The position numbers were made by a program, and so were the translations under genes. The notes beneath the pieces were generated by a model that was not told the DNA's origin, did not search any database, and saw only the letters and a list, made by a program, of their open reading frames with translations. Below are positions 6,077 to 6,672 of a stretch of 6,672 nt of DNA, one piece after another (positions within the stretch are counted from its first letter, which is position 1; the number at the start of each line of letters is the position of its first letter). This DNA is from an uncultured Rhizobiaceae group bacterium (GTDB lineage Bacteria > Pseudomonadota > Alphaproteobacteria > Rhizobiales > Rhizobiaceae): the NCBI GenBank assembly GCA_905479965.1, contig CAJQOR010000444.1:1-6672 (forward strand), in the 5' to 3' direction.

Positions 6077-6672
6077 TTATTCATATCTTTTCAGGATCAA
6101 GGATGCATTTGTACCGCCAAACCCAAAGGAGTTTGACAACGCCACATTGACTTCTTTCTTACGCGCAAATTTTGGTACCAAGTCGATCTTAGTCTCAACG
6201 GCTGGGTTATCAAGGTTTAATGTTGGTGGAACGATGTTATCGCGAATAGCAAGTGCTGAGAAAATAGCCTCAACAGAACCAGCAGCACCTAGTAAATGCC
6301 CGATTGCCGATTTTGTAGATGACATAGAGATTTTGCCTGCACTATCGCCCATAAGACGTTCAACGGCACCTAGCTCAATTGTATCGGCCATGGTCGAAGT
6401 TCCATGAGCATTGATATAATCAAGTTCACTTGCATCCATTCCCGCACGTTTAAGCGCCATCTTCATACATCGATATGCACCATCACCATCTTCTGAGGGT
6501 GCTGTGATATGGTAAGCATCGCCTGACAAACCATAACCAACAACTTCGGCAATGATATTTGCCCCACGTGCTTTGGCATGTTCAAGTTCTTCCAAAACCA
6601 TAATGCCAGAACCTTCGCCCATGACGAAACCATCACGGTCAATATCATAAGGACGGGAAGCACTTTGCGGAT
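6077..6672 (-). CDS. fabF: 3-oxoacyl-[acyl-carrier-protein] synthase II (FabF), C-terminal part
   Basis: The frame is open to the right edge and gives the last 197 residues, ending at TAA (6079-6077). FabF condenses malonyl-ACP with acyl-ACP in each round of fatty acid elongation and sets the temperature response of unsaturated chain length. The visible part has RPYDIDRDGFVMGEGSG near the start, SGDAYHITAPSEDGDGAYR, the first catalytic His in INAHGTSTMADT (His codon 6406-6404), the SSTKSAIGHLLGAAGS motif with the second catalytic His (codon 6298-6296), LDNPAVETKIDLVP and the glycine-rich NSFGFGGTNASL near the end. The nucleophilic Cys and the start lie beyond the window. The HITAPSEDGDGAYR wording and ending are characteristic of FabF rather than FabB. 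Being beside mltG supports this, and acpP would be expected just upstream. Confidence 0.97.
   Translation of the reverse strand, partial: PQSASRPYDIDRDGFVMGEGSGIMVLEELEHAKARGANIIAEVVGYGLSGDAYHITAPSEDGDGAYRCMKMALKRAGMDASELDYINAHGTSTMADTIELGAVERLMGDSAGKISMSSTKSAIGHLLGAAGSVEAIFSALAIRDNIVPPTLNLDNPAVETKIDLVPKFARKKEVNVALSNSFGFGGTNASLILKRYE

Noticed and set aside
5916..6407. 163-codon + strand frame across the mltG start and fabF
   Set aside because: It spans two conserved - strand genes and their gap, and shows no motif of its own.
1..6672. Mobile elements, CRISPR repeats, tRNA/rRNA, riboswitches or a hidden new system
   Set aside because: All but the short gaps is filled by conserved housekeeping genes; no direct repeat series, transposase motif or structured RNA was seen. 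No gap exceeds about 100 bases.

Overview
This is an ordinary core-genome stretch of an alphaproteobacterium, most likely of the order Hyphomicrobiales (Rhizobiales). The protein sequences point there: the FabF and PdxA signatures, the one-domain SurA-like protein with a Cys pair, and a LptD tail ending near a lone Cys. So does the combination of lptD-surA-pdxA-rsmA facing gmk-yicC-mltG-fabF. Base composition looks like mid-40s percent G+C by eye, low for that order. The genus cannot be named from this window.

The left half (1-3234) is read on the + strand. It holds the last 103 codons of lptD, a periplasmic SurA-like chaperone, pdxA (vitamin B6 synthesis) and rsmA (16S rRNA dimethylation). 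The same order, lptD-surA-pdxA-rsmA, is found in Escherichia coli, so it is an ancient arrangement. Gaps shrink along the cluster: 92 bases before surA, 27 before pdxA and none before rsmA. This suggests one transcript with translational coupling at its end.

The right half (3238-6672) is read on the - strand. In transcription order it holds the C-terminal half of fabF (fatty acid elongation), mltG (peptidoglycan glycan-strand release), yicC (endoribonuclease family) and gmk (guanylate kinase). Gaps are 98, 54 and 5 bases. The two halves converge on a 3-base gap between the rsmA and gmk stop codons.

The common theme is envelope growth: LPS export (LptD), outer-membrane protein folding (SurA-like), peptidoglycan (MltG) and fatty acids (FabF). 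These sit beside housekeeping nucleotide, cofactor and ribosome functions. I saw no mobile element, CRISPR array, tRNA or rRNA gene, broken gene or sign of recent transfer, and no new biological system. The points worth a second look are small: a SurA-like protein with a worn isomerase region, the in-frame pdxA/rsmA junction, the terminator-less convergent junction, the TTG start of mltG with an overlapping short frame, and an inverted repeat before the surA ribosome site.
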